DNA from: Deinococcus aerius
GTDB taxonomy: Bacteria > Deinococcota > Deinococci > Deinococcales > Deinococcaceae
DNA: 64,000 nucleotides
Assembly (NCBI RefSeq): GCF_002897375.1
Contig: NZ_BFAG01000012.1
Span: 101,844-165,843 of the forward strand
Reading direction: 5' to 3'
In this document: piece by piece, positions 31,537 to 45,625 of the stretch
Layout: each line of letters opens with the position of its first letter
How positions within the stretch are numbered: position 1 is the first letter of the stretch
The notes under the pieces: model-generated
Database searches by the model: none
Told to the model about the DNA's origin: nothing
Seen by the model: only the letters and a program-made list of their open reading frames with translations
Program-made: the position numbers and the translations under genes

Positions 31537-34017
31537 ATGAACAACCTGCCTGGGCGTCTGCGCCCGCGGCTGGAGGCGGCGCCGGGCCGGGTGATCGCCC
31601 CCGTGGACGTGGGGGCGGGCCAGGAGGCGCTGCTGGCTTGGGCGCGGGAGCGGGACTTGCCCGCCTTGCGCGAGCCCCCACCCGAGGGCCTGGAGACCTG
31701 GCTGTGGTGGCCCCGCACCCGGGGGGAGGTGGCGCGCTGGGGCCAGTCGCGGCCCGAGGGGGCCTTTCCCCTAATCCTGACGGGGGCGGACATGCTCTAC
31801 AGCGAGGGGGAGTGGCACCGGACCCTGGCCCCGCACGAGCGCTGGGCCGCCGCCACCTACGCCCTGAGCGGGGGCTGGCCCGCCGCCCTGCCGCTCGCCC
31901 GGGCCCTGGCCGAGGGGGGCGCTCCCGAGGAGGAGGAGTGGTACCGGCACCCCTTGGTCGCGGCGGGGCTGGCCCCCCTGCTGCCCCCGGACGACCTGCT
32001 CCCCGCCTACCGCACCCTGGCCCTCACGCCGCTCGTGACCCCGGAGGTCTCGGCGGCTCTGAGCGTCGCGCCGGAGACGGTCGAGGCGCTGGCGGACGGT
32101 GGCTGGCTGTGGGCCGCGCCGGGGGGCTGGAGGATTCCCGGGCCGCTGCGCCGTCACCTCTGCCCGCTGCCGGGGGGGGAGGCGGCGCGGGCGGTCGCGG
32201 GCCTGCTCCACCGATCGGGTCACACGGAGGGCGCCCTGAGCCTGCTGCGCGAGGCCGCCGCCTGGGAGGAGCACCTCACCCTGCTCGCGGGGCACCTGCG
32301 GGCGGGGGCGGGAACGGGGACGCTGCGCGCCAGCCTGCGGGCGCTGCCGCCGTACTGGCGGGAACAGCCCACCGCGCTCTACCTCGCCGGGCTGCTCGCG
32401 CGGGCGTCCGGGGACCTCGCGCGCGCCGAGGAGCTGTACTCCCGGGCGCTGCCGGGCCTGGCCCCCGCCCTCCAGCCCCTGGCGCACAACGCGCGGGGGG
32501 TCGTTCGGGCGGTGAGCGGCAACCCGCCGGGCGCCCTGGAGGATTTCGGGGCGGCCGCCCGGGCCGGGGGCCTGACGGGGGGTGAGGCGGCGCACAACCG
32601 CGCGACCCTGCTCGTGCAGCTTGGCCGCCACGCCGAGGCCGAGCGCAGCCTGGACGAGGCCGTCGCCGCCTTCCGCGAGGCGGGCGACCTGCGCCGCGAG
32701 GCCCGCAGCCTGGAGACGTTGGGCGGCCTCCAGTTCGGGCGCGGCCTCCTCCAGCAGGCGCTGGCCCCCTACGGCCAGGTGCTGCGCCTGCTGGAGGACG
32801 AACACCCCGAGGAGACGGCCCTCACCCACGTCAACCTCGCCGAGGTCCACGCGCTGCTGGGCGACGGGGCGCAGGCCCGGACCCACCTGGAGCAGGCGCG
32901 GCTCCTCGCCGAGCGGTCCTCGCTGCCGGAGGTCGCGGGCTGGGTGACGCGGGTGCAGGCCCTGCTCGCCCTGCACTCGGGCGTGCCGGGGCGGGCACGC
33001 GACCTGCTGGAGGCCGTGGACTCCGCCGACCGCAGCCTGCACGCGGAGACCCGGCTGCTCCTCGCCCGCGCCTACCGCGAACTCGGCGAGCCCGACCCGG
33101 CCCGGGGCGCCCTGGAGGAGGCCCGCACCCTGGGCCTGCGCGCCAACCTGGAGGCGGCCCTCCAGGGGGACGGCGACCTGGGCGCGGTCGTGGAGGAGGC
33201 CCGGCGGGAGGACGCCCGGCTGGAACTCGCCACCGCCCTGCTGCACCGGGGGGAGCCGGAAGACCTGGGGGAGGCGCTGGACCTGATCCGCACCCACGGC
33301 TACCGCGCGCTGCTGGGCAGTTCCGCCGCGCATCGCCTCGTCGCCCACGTGCAGGACGACGCCTCGCGGGCGCTGTTTCCCCTGGTGCTGCGGGTGCTGG
33401 GGCCGCTGCGGCTCACCCACGCGGGGCGCACCTGGCGCGCGGGGGATTTCCCGACCCGCAAGAGCGCGGCGCTGCTGGTGGCGCTCGCCCTCTCGGGCCG
33501 CTCGCAACCGCGCGAGGCGCTCGCCGAACGCTTCTGGCCGGACGCCAAGAACCCTCTCGCCAGCCTGCAGACGGCGGTGTACCACCTGCGGAGCACCTTC
33601 GGGGTGAACCTGATCAGCTCGGCGCGGGGGCGCCTGACCCTCGCCTTTCCGGTCCAGAGCGACCTGGCCGACCTGCAAGACGCCCTGATGAGCCGGGACG
33701 TGGGGCGCCTGGCGACCCTGATCCGCCAGGAGGCCGGACCCCCGGACGCGCTGCCCGACCTCGCCAGCGAGCTGCACGAGGAGCGCGAACTCGCCGAGAG
33801 ACTGCTGCACGACGCCCTCCAGGTTTACGCTGACGCCCAGCCCGAGGGCAGCCTGGAGCGGCGCGACGCCCTGCGGACCCTCATCACCGCCGACCCCCTG
33901 AACATTGAGGCCCGGGCGCAACTGGTGGACTGGCACCTCGGGCAGGGCGACGCCGAGAGCGCCGGGCAGGAACGCGCCCGTATGAACGACATCCTGAAGG
34001 AACTCGACCTGGGCTAG
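31537..34017 (+). CDS. TPR-rich SARP/BTAD-type transcriptional regulator
   Basis: 826 residues from ATG at 31537, six bases after TATACT (31525-31530). No ATPase motif is seen. Residues about 230-520 are TPR-like helical repeats (EELYSRALPGLAPALQPLAH, AEAERSLDEAVAAFREAGDL, LTHVNLAEVHALLGDGAQAR). Residues about 615-690 resemble an OmpR/SARP winged helix (LRVLGPLRLTHAGRTW, TRKSAALLVALALSGRSQPR, LQTAVYHLRSTFG), followed by a BTAD-like tail (RRDALRTLITADPLNIEARA). The winged helix being C-terminal rather than N-terminal is unusual for SARPs. It diverges from the S8 peptidase gene and may regulate it (inference). Confidence 0.8.
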   Translation: MNNLPGRLRPRLEAAPGRVIAPVDVGAGQEALLAWARERDLPALREPPPEGLETWLWWPRTRGEVARWGQSRPEGAFPLILTGADMLYSEGEWHRTLAPHERWAAATYALSGGWPAALPLARALAEGGAPEEEEWYRHPLVAAGLAPLLPPDDLLPAYRTLALTPLVTPEVSAALSVAPETVEALADGGWLWAAPGGWRIPGPLRRHLCPLPGGEAARAVAGLLHRSGHTEGALSLLREAAAWEEHLTLLAGHLRAGAGTGTLRASLRALPPYWREQPTALYLAGLLARASGDLARAEELYSRALPGLAPALQPLAHNARGVVRAVSGNPPGALEDFGAAARAGGLTGGEAAHNRATLLVQLGRHAEAERSLDEAVAAFREAGDLRREARSLETLGGLQFGRGLLQQALAPYGQVLRLLEDEHPEETALTHVNLAEVHALLGDGAQARTHLEQARLLAERSSLPEVAGWVTRVQALLALHSGVPGRARDLLEAVDSADRSLHAETRLLLARAYRELGEPDPARGALEEARTLGLRANLEAALQGDGDLGAVVEEARREDARLELATALLHRGEPEDLGEALDLIRTHGYRALLGSSAAHRLVAHVQDDASRALFPLVLRVLGPLRLTHAGRTWRAGDFPTRKSAALLVALALSGRSQPREALAERFWPDAKNPLASLQTAVYHLRSTFGVNLISSARGRLTLAFPVQSDLADLQDALMSRDVGRLATLIRQEAGPPDALPDLASELHEERELAERLLHDALQVYADAQPEGSLERRDALRTLITADPLNIEARAQLVDWHLGQGDAESAGQERARMNDILKELDLG

Positions 34018-34090
34018 GGCGCGGGCCGACCGGCTGGCTACAGCCCGGCTACAGAACTCCCGCTTTCAACCCCTCGGCCTCTCTTCCTCA

Positions 34091-34116
34091 AAGGAAAACC
34101 CCCGTCACAGACGGGG
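34091..34116 (-). terminator. Terminator of the tRNA cluster
   Basis: Minus strand CCCCGTC/GACGGGG (34110-34116 with 34100-34106), loop of three, followed by GTTTTCCTTT. It lies just after tRNA-Arg and also faces the end of the BTAD regulator gene. Confidence 0.8.
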
Positions 34117-34122
34117 AATCTC

Positions 34123-34199
<77 letters not shown>

Positions 34200-34230
34200 A
34201 AAACGAAAGGGCCCCCGGGTGGAGGCCGTG

Positions 34231-34305
<75 letters not shown>

Positions 34306-34327
34306 ATGCTCCGCGCGAAGCTGTGTT

Positions 34328-34405
<78 letters not shown>

Positions 34406-34425
34406 CCACGGCCCGCGCAGGGAGA

Positions 34426-34431
34426 ATGATA
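34426..34431 (-). promoter_or_regulatory. Candidate -10 box of the tRNA cluster
   Basis: TATCAT on the minus strand, about 21 bases before tRNA-Pro. No good -35 is visible. The leaderless promoter of mqnP (TATCCT, 34468-34473) points the other way. Confidence 0.4.
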
Positions 34432-34479
34432 GCAAAGACTTGAGCGGTGTGTGTTCCCCTGCGGGCGTATCCTGCCAGG

Positions 34480-35345
<866 letters not shown>

Positions 35346-35364
<19 letters not shown>

Positions 35365-35639
35365 GGGCGCTCGTCCCCCGCGCGGCGGCGGAGTCTTTCG
35401 CCGAGGGGGACGAGTGGCTGGCCCTCACGCTGCTGCGCCGGGCGCGGGACGGGGAGGCCCCGGGCTCGGTGGGCTGGGCGGTGCTGGAACGGCTGATCGG
35501 CCTGGTCCTGATCCACCTGCTGCGCGAGGTGGAGGGCACCTTCGCGCTGGAACGCGCCGACCCCGTGCTCGACGCGGCGGGTGTTCCCCGGCCCACGCTG
35601 ACCTGGCTGGAGGAGCCCCCGGGCGGCGGGGGCCGCTAG
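35346..35639 (+). CDS. Small conserved-looking protein downstream of mqnP
   Basis: 97 residues if started at GTG 35346, inside the mqnP 3' end (19-base overlap). Not recognised. It is helical, with [20 protein letters not shown] and [20 protein letters not shown], then a short Pro/Gly tail. Overlap with mqnP implies co-transcription. Its TAG stop (35637-35639) forms part of the TAGAAT -10 box of the next transcript. Confidence 0.55.
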
Positions 35640-35679
35640 AATCTCCCCGATGCGGGCCGTGCGACGGGGGAGTTCATGA
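35637..35679 (+). promoter_or_regulatory. Leaderless promoter with 9-codon upstream ORF
   Basis: TAGAAT (35637-35642) is followed after seven bases by ATG at 35650, which opens MRAVRRGSS ending in TGA 35677-35679. That stop overlaps the ATG of the next gene (35676) as ATGA. GGGGGAG four bases before that ATG also gives it a Shine-Dalgarno site, so the mini-ORF may feed ribosomes into the gene by coupling. Confidence 0.4.
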
Positions 35680-36116
35680 CGCTGGAGAGTTCCGAGACCG
35701 AGTTTGCCTCGCGGTATGAGGCGTTCGCGGCCCAGGGCCTGCTGTACCCGCAGCGCGAGGGCAGCCCCCTGCTGGAGTTCTCCACGGGGGGGCGAGTGCT
35801 CTACCTCTTCGACCGCAGCGGTCCCTACGCGGGCCGCCCGGGACCCGCCCGGGTGGTGGTCCACGGGCTGCTCGACCTGCCGGGAACCCGCGTGCTTTCC
35901 CCTGAGGAGACCGCCACGACCCGCGAGAACCTCACGGTGGTCGGTGTCTCCGGGGTGGAGGGCGCCGGCGAGGTGCTGGACGTGACCCGGCGCGTATGGG
36001 TGGTCCGGGCGCGCGTGCCCCTGGTCCTGGCCGCCTTCGAGCCGCTCCCCCCGGTCCGGCCCGGCGACTGGGTGGCCTTTCGCACCCTGCCGCCGCTCCA
36101 CGGCTTCCTGGTCTGA
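35676..36116 (+). CDS. Unknown protein of 146 residues
   Basis: No family recognised. Sequence is beta-rich with [56 protein letters not shown] and [19 protein letters not shown]; no signal peptide, no membrane segment. The repeated strand-turn pattern suggests a small barrel, perhaps a sensor or binding protein. The ATG has GGGGGAG upstream and overlaps the stop of a leaderless 9-codon ORF. Codon use is like the neighbours, so it looks native. Confidence 0.7.
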   Translation: MTLESSETEFASRYEAFAAQGLLYPQREGSPLLEFSTGGRVLYLFDRSGPYAGRPGPARVVVHGLLDLPGTRVLSPEETATTRENLTVVGVSGVEGAGEVLDVTRRVWVVRARVPLVLAAFEPLPPVRPGDWVAFRTLPPLHGFLV

Positions 36117-36265
36117 GGGGCTGCGAACGCCCGCTGCCCGGGGGCGCCGTCCCGGCGGAGGGAGGGCCGCCGGTGTTAGACAGCCCCACCCCTACACCCC
36201 CAGGATGTGAGAGTCATGGACTTTACCTGAGCAAAAGGTTGAGGCATAGTGGGGGTGTTCCCCCC

Positions 36266-36862
36266 ATGCCTGACCTGCTCCTGCCCCTGCCCAGCCCACG
36301 AAGTGGCCATCAGGCGGCCTGCCTGGTGATGGTGGACCTGGTGGGCAGCACGCGGCTCGCCCATGAGCTGGCGCTGGAACACTACGCCGCCCTGATGGGC
36401 GAGTTCGTGCAGGTCCTCATCCTGAGCTTCGAGGCACGGGGCGGCCAGGTGCTGCAACACCAGGGGGACGCCGTGGTGGCCCTCTGGCCCGCCGAGCGCA
36501 CGCCGGCGGGGGTGGCGGCGGCCCTGGAGGCGCACGAGCGCGCCGCGCGGCTGGGGCTCGCCGAGGTGCTGGGGGTGCAGCTCCAGGTCCGGGCCGGGGT
36601 GGCGCTCGGACCCGTGGTGACCGGCCCGGTGGGGGGCCAGCCCAGCGCCTACGGCCTGCCGGTCAATTACGCCCGGCGCCTGTGCGACGCCGCCGAGCCC
36701 GGTGAGACGCTTGTGTGCGCCGCGGTGGTGGCGCAGGGGAGCGCGCCGGGCGTCCCGGTGGACCGTCCCCTCCCTCCCCTGCGGGGTTTCGGTGCGCACT
36801 GCCGGGCCTACCAGGTCGCCCCCGTGGCCGCCCGTGTGACGGAGCGCATAAAAGCCGGTTAA
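36266..36862 (+). CDS. Class III adenylate/guanylate cyclase domain protein
   Basis: 198 residues. The catalytic fold is nearly the entire protein: the first metal aspartate D24 in [14 protein letters not shown], the second D68 in [13 protein letters not shown] (44 residues apart, as usual), and [20 protein letters not shown] in place of the GxVxxGxxG dimer segment. Both metal ligands are present, so it may make cAMP or cGMP; base specificity cannot be read. A CATAGT box precedes the ATG by 16 bases, with a small GGGGGTGTTCCCCC hairpin between. No sensor or membrane domain is fused. Confidence 0.82.
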   Translation: MPDLLLPLPSPRSGHQAACLVMVDLVGSTRLAHELALEHYAALMGEFVQVLILSFEARGGQVLQHQGDAVVALWPAERTPAGVAAALEAHERAARLGLAEVLGVQLQVRAGVALGPVVTGPVGGQPSAYGLPVNYARRLCDAAEPGETLVCAAVVAQGSAPGVPVDRPLPPLRGFGAHCRAYQVAPVAARVTERIKAG

Positions 36863-36907
36863 GGGGGCGGGCGGCCTTCTCATGAGAACGGTCCATAGAC
36901 TGGCCCT

Positions 36908-37585
<678 letters not shown>

Positions 37586-37602
37586 AGCCGGGCCCAGGGC
37601 GC

Positions 37603-37657
37603 TAGACTGCCGGGCGTGACCCGCCCTCCCGCCACGCCGTTCGGGGGCCGCCCGTGA
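37603..37657 (+). promoter_or_regulatory. Leaderless promoter with 13-codon upstream ORF before the sensor kinase
   Basis: TAGACT (37603-37608), then seven bases, then GTG at 37616 opening [13 protein letters not shown]. Its TGA (37655-37657) overlaps the kinase GTG (37654) as GTGA. The kinase thus has an independent promoter inside the two-component operon and a start coupled to a mini-ORF. Confidence 0.5.
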
Positions 37658-39234
37658 CCCTGCGCTGGCGGCTCACGCTGTTTTACACGGCGCTGCTGGC
37701 GGTGCTGCTCACGGTGGTGGGGCTCGCCGCGCTGGCGATGATGCGGACGAGCCTCATCAACAGCCTCAACCGCGACCTTCAGGACACCTACCGCACCTTC
37801 ACCAACCTGAGCCGGACGCTCGCGCTGGGCGACCCGGGCACCGCCAAGGAGCGCGACGAGCAGGGCCTGCTGCCGCGTGCCCGCTACCTGTTTCCCGACT
37901 ACGCCATCCAGATCGAGAAGCTCTCGGTGTACGAGAACGCCGCGGCCCTCGCCGCCGCGCTGGAGGAGGCGCGGGACCCGGCGAGCCGAAATCAACTGTT
38001 CGCCATCCTCCGCACCCTGGGGGACAGCACCCGCCTCCCGCCCATCGGGCTGAGCAGTGACGTTCCCCTGCGGCTGAGTGAGGAGGAACTGACGAACCTG
38101 ATCACCTCGCCCGGCGGGCAGATCTTCGTGCAGCGTGACGTGAAGGACCCGTACAGCGGGGAGAAAAACCCCTACCGCTTCCTGGTGAAGCTGGGTCCGG
38201 TGCAGCTCGACCCGCCGGTGTTCGGCCTGGCCCGCCCCTCCTTCGCCCTCACCTTCGTGGGCCGCAGCCTGGAAGGCCCCTCCTACACCCTGGCGCAGCT
38301 TCAGCGGGTGATCCTGCTGCTGTTCCTGGCGGGGCTGGGCACGGCGGGGGTGGGGGCCTACCTGCTCGCCGGGCAGGCGCTGCGGCCCCTGCGGCAGGTC
38401 CGCAAGGCGGCGGAGCGCATCGGGGGGCAGAACCTGGGCGAGCGCGTGCCGGAGCCGCAGACGGGGGACGAGGTGCAGGCCCTCGCGCACGCGCTCAACG
38501 CGATGCTGGGCCGCCTGGAGGCGAGCTTCGAGGCCCAGCGCAGATTTACGAGTGATGCCAGCCACGAACTCCGCACCCCGGTCACGGCGATCAGCGGGCA
38601 CGCGAGCTACCTGCTGCGCCGCACCGACCCGTCCGGGCAGCAGCGCGAGAGCCTCAACATCATCCGCAGCGAGTCCGAGCGGCTGACCAACCTGATCGCC
38701 AGCCTGCTCGAACTCGCCCGCTCGGACAGCGGCGCCCTGCCCCTGACGCGCCAGCCCATCCTGTCACGGCTCTTCCTGGGCGAGGTGGCCCGCGAACTCG
38801 CCCCGCTGGCCCAGGCCCAGGGCACCCACCTCAGCGCGGACGGCGAGGACGTGACCTTTGAGGGTGACCCCGACCGCCTCAAGCAGGTCGTCATCAACCT
38901 CGTGGGCAATGCCCTCAAGGCCGGGGCGAAGAACGTCCACCTGACCAGTCGCGCCGAGGAGGGGGGCAAGGAGGTCCGCCTGAGCGTGCAGGACGACGGC
39001 CCCGGCATTCCCCCCGAGCACCTGGGGCGGCTCTTCGACCGCTTCTACCGGGTTGAGGACAGCCGCAGCCGCGACCAGGGCGGCGCGGGCCTGGGCCTGA
39101 GCATCGCCAAGGGAATCGTGGACGCGCACGGCGGGCGCATCTGGCTGGAGAGCGAGGTCGGGAAGGGAACGACGGCGCACGTGCAACTGCCGGTGGGCAA
39201 CCCGCCGGAGCTGGACGAGGACGACGTGCCGTAG
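37654..39234 (+). CDS. Sensor histidine kinase, partner of the 36908 regulator
   Basis: 526 residues, GTG start. TM1 near residues 5-30 ([19 protein letters not shown]), an extracytoplasmic sensor region to about 205, TM2 near 210-235, HAMP near 240-290, then HisKA with phospho-acceptor H304 in [15 protein letters not shown]. The ATP-binding domain has the N box ([13 protein letters not shown]), G1 ([10 protein letters not shown]), F box (LFDRFYRVE) and G2 ([11 protein letters not shown]). It should phosphorylate the adjacent OmpR-type regulator; the stimulus is unknown. A separate promoter and mini-ORF lie in the 68-bp gap. Confidence 0.93.
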   Translation: MTLRWRLTLFYTALLAVLLTVVGLAALAMMRTSLINSLNRDLQDTYRTFTNLSRTLALGDPGTAKERDEQGLLPRARYLFPDYAIQIEKLSVYENAAALAAALEEARDPASRNQLFAILRTLGDSTRLPPIGLSSDVPLRLSEEELTNLITSPGGQIFVQRDVKDPYSGEKNPYRFLVKLGPVQLDPPVFGLARPSFALTFVGRSLEGPSYTLAQLQRVILLLFLAGLGTAGVGAYLLAGQALRPLRQVRKAAERIGGQNLGERVPEPQTGDEVQALAHALNAMLGRLEASFEAQRRFTSDASHELRTPVTAISGHASYLLRRTDPSGQQRESLNIIRSESERLTNLIASLLELARSDSGALPLTRQPILSRLFLGEVARELAPLAQAQGTHLSADGEDVTFEGDPDRLKQVVINLVGNALKAGAKNVHLTSRAEEGGKEVRLSVQDDGPGIPPEHLGRLFDRFYRVEDSRSRDQGGAGLGLSIAKGIVDAHGGRIWLESEVGKGTTAHVQLPVGNPPELDEDDVP

Positions 39235-39275
39235 CCTGACGGCACCTCCCCTGAAAGGGTGAGGGTGGAGGAGAT

Positions 39276-39806
39276 ATGGGCCGGTTTGTCGAAGACCTTG
39301 ACCTCAGTACGTTCTGGGACGACCACGACTATTACGCCCGGGAATACACGGACGATCCGCTCACCCCGGAAAAAATCGAGTGGGTAGAGCGGACGCTGGG
39401 GTACAGGCTGCCGCCGTCGTACCTGGAGTTGATGAGCTATCGCAACGGCGGCGCGCCCGTCAAGAACTGCCACCGCACGGCTTCGGCAACCTCCTGGGCA
39501 GAAGACCACGTGGCGATGACGGGCTTTCTGTCCATCGGGAAGGCCAAGCCCTCCTCGTTGTGCGGTGAGGTGGGAAGCCGCTTCATGATCGAGGAGTGGG
39601 GCTATCCGCCCATCGGCATCTACTTCGCCGACTGTCCCTCGGCTGGCCACGACATGCTCTGCCTCGACTACCGGGCGTGCGGGCCTGAGGGCGAGCCCAG
39701 CGTGGTCCACGTGGATCAGGAGGGCGGCTACGTGATCACCCCTGTAGCGGACACCTTCGAGGCGTTCATCCGTGGGCTGGAGTCCGAGGAGGCTTTTTCG
39801 CCCTGA
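39276..39806 (+). CDS. SMI1/KNR4 (SUKH) family protein
   Basis: 176 residues with GGAGGAG before the ATG. The SUKH pattern is visible: [84 protein letters not shown] and a C-terminal [17 protein letters not shown] proteins are frequent immunity proteins against contact-dependent or polymorphic toxins, yet solitary ones like this have no adjacent toxin, so a toxin link is inference only. Composition is slightly less GC-rich than the neighbours. Confidence 0.82.
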   Translation: MGRFVEDLDLSTFWDDHDYYAREYTDDPLTPEKIEWVERTLGYRLPPSYLELMSYRNGGAPVKNCHRTASATSWAEDHVAMTGFLSIGKAKPSSLCGEVGSRFMIEEWGYPPIGIYFADCPSAGHDMLCLDYRACGPEGEPSVVHVDQEGGYVITPVADTFEAFIRGLESEEAFSP

Positions 39807-39810
39807 CGCC

Positions 39811-40281
39811 CTACCCCAGCATCAGCGCGTTCAGCTCCTCCATCAACGCCTCGCCTTCCCCGGTGGTGCGGGCGACCAGGAAGATGGTGTCCTCCCCGGC
39901 GATGGTGCCCACGATGTCGTCGCGGCGCAACCGGTCGAGGAGCAGCGCCACCCCGGTCGCGTGGCCGTCGGCGGTGCGGATCACCAGGATGTTCTCGCCG
40001 CGGTCCACGTCGCGCACGAAGTTCTGGAAGAGGCGGCCCAGCTCCTCCTCCACGTCGCTGTGCCCCGCGACCTGCGCGAGGGCGTAGCGGTGACGGCCCT
40101 TGCCGATGGGCAGGCGCACCAGCCGCAGTTCGTTGATGTCGCGGCTGACGGTCGCCTGCGTGACCTGCACGCCCTCGGCGCGCAAACGCTCAACAAGTTC
40201 GGACTGGGTGGAGATAGAGTCGCGGGCGATGATGTCCTGAATGCGCTTCTGACGTTGTTCCTTGCTGAGCATCGCCGCCAT
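39811..40281 (-). CDS. argR: Arginine repressor
   Basis: 156 residues from ATG at 40279-40281; a longer open frame starting at 40377 would read through the operator and is rejected. The N-terminal winged helix is [20 protein letters not shown] plus [16 protein letters not shown]; the C-terminal oligomerisation/arginine-binding domain has [20 protein letters not shown] and [19 protein letters not shown]. Binds arginine and controls arg biosynthesis and catabolism. Promoter: TATATA (complement of 40288-40293), six-base spacer, ATG; a palindromic ARG-box-like site at 40296-40308 touches it, implying autoregulation. Confidence 0.95.
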   Translation of the reverse strand: MAAMLSKEQRQKRIQDIIARDSISTQSELVERLRAEGVQVTQATVSRDINELRLVRLPIGKGRHRYALAQVAGHSDVEEELGRLFQNFVRDVDRGENILVIRTADGHATGVALLLDRLRRDDIVGTIAGEDTIFLVARTTGEGEALMEELNALMLG

Positions 40282-40295
40282 ACTATGTATATACG

Positions 40296-40308
40296 TTGAA
40301 TAATTCAA
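40296..40308. promoter_or_regulatory. ARG-box-like operator of argR
   Basis: TTGAATAATTCAA is a perfect 13-bp palindrome resembling half-sites of the ARG box (TGAAT...ATTCA), though with a shorter centre than the E. coli consensus. It sits directly upstream of the argR -10 TATATA, where a repressor would block RNA polymerase. Confidence 0.65.
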
Positions 40309-40342
40309 TGAGTGGGGCACGGTTGATGGCCGTGCCAGGGCT

Positions 40343-41590
40343 TCAGCCCCCCGTTCGCATTCCCCGGCGTTCTGCATAGAGGCGCGCGGCCTCGTCCAGC
40401 AGTCTCCGGGCTACCTCTCGTTTGCTGAGGCGGGGCCAGTCCTCGCTCGATCCGTCGGGGCGTACCAGCGTTACCTCGTTGTCGTCGCCGCCGAACGCGG
40501 TGCCCTCGCGGGTGGGGTAATTGAGCAGGATGAAGTCGGCGTTCTTGCGCCGCGCCTTGAGGGCCGCGCGTTCCACGCCCGCGTGCGTCTCCATGGCGAA
40601 GCCGACGAGGACCCGCTCGCCCTTCTGCGCCCCCAGTTCGGCCAGGATGTCCGGGTTGGGCGTGAGGTGGATCGTCACGTCGCCCGCCACCTTCGCCTGC
40701 TTCTCGTCCGAACGCTGGGCCGCCCGGTAGTCGGCGACTGCCGCCGTCATCACGACCACGTCCGCGTCCCGGGCTGCCCCTACGACCGCGTCCCGCAGAT
40801 CGAGCGCCGTCTCGATGCGGACGACCTCCACGCCGGGCGGGTCGGGGAGGTTCACCGGGCCGGTCACCAGCGTCACGTCCGCGCCCCGGTCCCGCGCCTC
40901 CCCGGCGACCGCGAAGCCCATCTTGCCGCTGCTGGGGTTGCTGATGAAGCGCACCGGGTCGAGGTACTCGCGGGTCGGCCCGGCGGAGACGACGACCTTC
41001 ACGCCCTCCAGGTCGCGCGGTGACGGGGTGAGGAGGGCCAGGGCCGCCGCCGCGATGTCCTCCGGCTCGGCCATACGGCCCAGCCCCCGGCCCTCACCCC
41101 GTGAGCCGAAGGCGCCGACCTCCGGCCCCAGGAAGGTGTGGCCCCAGCCGCGCAGCGTCCCGGCGTTCGCCTGCACCGCCGGGTGGAGCCACATCCGCTC
41201 GTTCATGGCGGGGACCCACAGCACCGGCCCCTGAACGCTGAGCAGCGTCGCCGAGGCGAGGTCGGGGGCGTGCCCGCCCGCCGCCCGTGCGAGGAGGTCG
41301 GCCGAGGCGCCCACGATCACCACGGCGTCCGCCCGCGCCAGGGTGAGGTGCTGGGCGTCGGGGCGGGCCTCGAACCATGTCTCGTCAGTCGCCACGTCCC
41401 CGTCGGCCGCCGTCGCCAGGCTGAGTTCGGTGACGAAGGCGAGCGCGGCCCGCGTGGCGATCACCGCGACCCGCGCGCCCCGCTCGCGCAGTCGCCGCAG
41501 CACCGAGGGGGCCTTCACGGCGGCCATGCTGCCCCCCACGATGACGAGGACGGTGGGGGCGGCGGGGAGGGGAGGGGCAGGCGTACTCAC
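40343..41590 (-). CDS. coaBC: Phosphopantothenoylcysteine synthetase/decarboxylase
   Basis: 415 residues. CoaC domain (residues 1-185): [59 protein letters not shown]. CoaB domain (200-410): [61 protein letters not shown], and the lysine-rich [13 protein letters not shown]. Two successive steps of coenzyme A synthesis. The GTG start at 41588-41590 has GGAG eight bases upstream. The left end of the tnpB element begins only about 10-20 bases upstream, so the original promoter has probably been displaced and expression may now come from within or across the element. Confidence 0.95.
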   Translation of the reverse strand: MSTPAPPLPAAPTVLVIVGGSMAAVKAPSVLRRLRERGARVAVIATRAALAFVTELSLATAADGDVATDETWFEARPDAQHLTLARADAVVIVGASADLLARAAGGHAPDLASATLLSVQGPVLWVPAMNERMWLHPAVQANAGTLRGWGHTFLGPEVGAFGSRGEGRGLGRMAEPEDIAAAALALLTPSPRDLEGVKVVVSAGPTREYLDPVRFISNPSSGKMGFAVAGEARDRGADVTLVTGPVNLPDPPGVEVVRIETALDLRDAVVGAARDADVVVMTAAVADYRAAQRSDEKQAKVAGDVTIHLTPNPDILAELGAQKGERVLVGFAMETHAGVERAALKARRKNADFILLNYPTREGTAFGGDDNEVTLVRPDGSSEDWPRLSKREVARRLLDEAARLYAERRGMRTGG

Positions 41591-41692
41591 AGAATTGCTC
41601 CGAGGATGCCCCGGTTTTCAAACCGGGGAGGAACCGGAGCGCCGCCGAAGGTGGCGACGCTCTTTGTCTCGCTGAAGCTGTGTGCTACCAAT

Positions 41693-42968
<1,276 letters not shown>

Positions 42969-43038
42969 AGGGTCCAAGTATCCCGGAAATCGGCGGGTCA
43001 GGCTCGGCTACCGGGTCTCCGGGCGGTAAACTCCCCGC

Positions 43039-44745
<1,707 letters not shown>

Positions 44746-44750
44746 GGCCG

Positions 44751-45554
44751 ATGGAGGCGACCGTCCGCGCGGCTGTCGAAGCGTTGGGGCTTGGGGTCAC
44801 CGCTTGCCGCCGAATGCCCGGTGGCTCGACCCTGCCCACCTGGCGGGTGGATACCCGGGACGGCCCGTTCGCCGTGAGGCTCTACCCCGCGTCCCTGGAG
44901 TGGGTGGCGCGCGGCATGGCCCGGCTCTCCGCAGTTCTGCGGGAGGCGGACTTTCCTGTGCCCGGCGTCGTCGCTGTTGTCAATGACCTGCCGGGCCATG
45001 TGGCCCTGATTCAGGAATGGCTGCCGGGCGTGACGTGTGGTGAAGCTCTGCGGCGCGGGCCGGAGCGGGCCTGGGACTGGGGTGTTCAGTTCGGCCAAGT
45101 CCACGCGCGGCTCCACGCCCTCCCCATCCCGCCCGAGGTCGAAGGCGAGGTCCCGCGGCTGGAGACCGGGCTGCCCGCCCCGGCACGGCCCGCCTGGCTG
45201 CATCTCGACTATCACCCGCTCAACGTGCTGGCCGAGGGTGGCCGGGTGAGTGCCGTCCTCGACTGGGAGAACGTGCGGCTGGGCGACGCCCGGGCGGATG
45301 TGGCGCGGACGCTGAGCATCCTGAGCGTCGATCCCGGGGTGTGGGGCGCGGGGCGGGAGGTGCGGCAAAGGTTGCGGACGTTCCGGCGGGGCTACCTGGC
45401 CGGATATGCCGCAAGCCTCATGAACGAATTGCCCCCCTTTCTCGCCTGGGCGGGGGAGTTCATGCTGCGGGACCGGGGGCCTCACTTCGCGGGGGCCGAG
45501 CTGGCCCCCGTGCGGCGGTGGTCGCGGTACTGGCGCCGCCGGGGCGGACCCTAG
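44751..45554 (+). CDS. APH-like phosphotransferase
   Basis: 267 residues from ATG at 44751, five bases after the M3 peptidase stop. The kinase core of the aminoglycoside/choline/homoserine phosphotransferase family is clear: [20 protein letters not shown] (ATP-site lysine replaced by arginine in the VRLY position), [33 protein letters not shown] (catalytic HxDxxxxN) and [20 protein letters not shown] (metal site). Small-molecule kinase of unknown substrate; aminoglycosides are only one possibility. Coupled expression with a peptidase offers no further clue. Confidence 0.82.
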   Translation: MEATVRAAVEALGLGVTACRRMPGGSTLPTWRVDTRDGPFAVRLYPASLEWVARGMARLSAVLREADFPVPGVVAVVNDLPGHVALIQEWLPGVTCGEALRRGPERAWDWGVQFGQVHARLHALPIPPEVEGEVPRLETGLPAPARPAWLHLDYHPLNVLAEGGRVSAVLDWENVRLGDARADVARTLSILSVDPGVWGAGREVRQRLRTFRRGYLAGYAASLMNELPPFLAWAGEFMLRDRGPHFAGAELAPVRRWSRYWRRRGGP

Positions 45555-45625
45555 GCCGGGAGGCGGCCCTCCCCCTCCGCCACTTGGCCCATGTGCCCCT
45601 GACAACTCCCGCGCACACTGGTCCC

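Noticed and set aside
31771..33936. 721-residue minus-strand frame inside the BTAD regulator gene
   Set aside because: Antisense shadow with Gln/Gly/Arg-rich composition; the plus strand shows clear TPR and winged-helix patterns.
39276..39806. SUKH protein as part of a toxin-immunity locus
   Set aside because: No toxin-like, Rhs or secretion gene lies next to it; the neighbours are a sensor kinase and argR.
40282..40377. Longer argR start
   Set aside because: It would translate through the operator-promoter region; the ATG at 40281 follows a -10 box by six bases and gives the usual family length.
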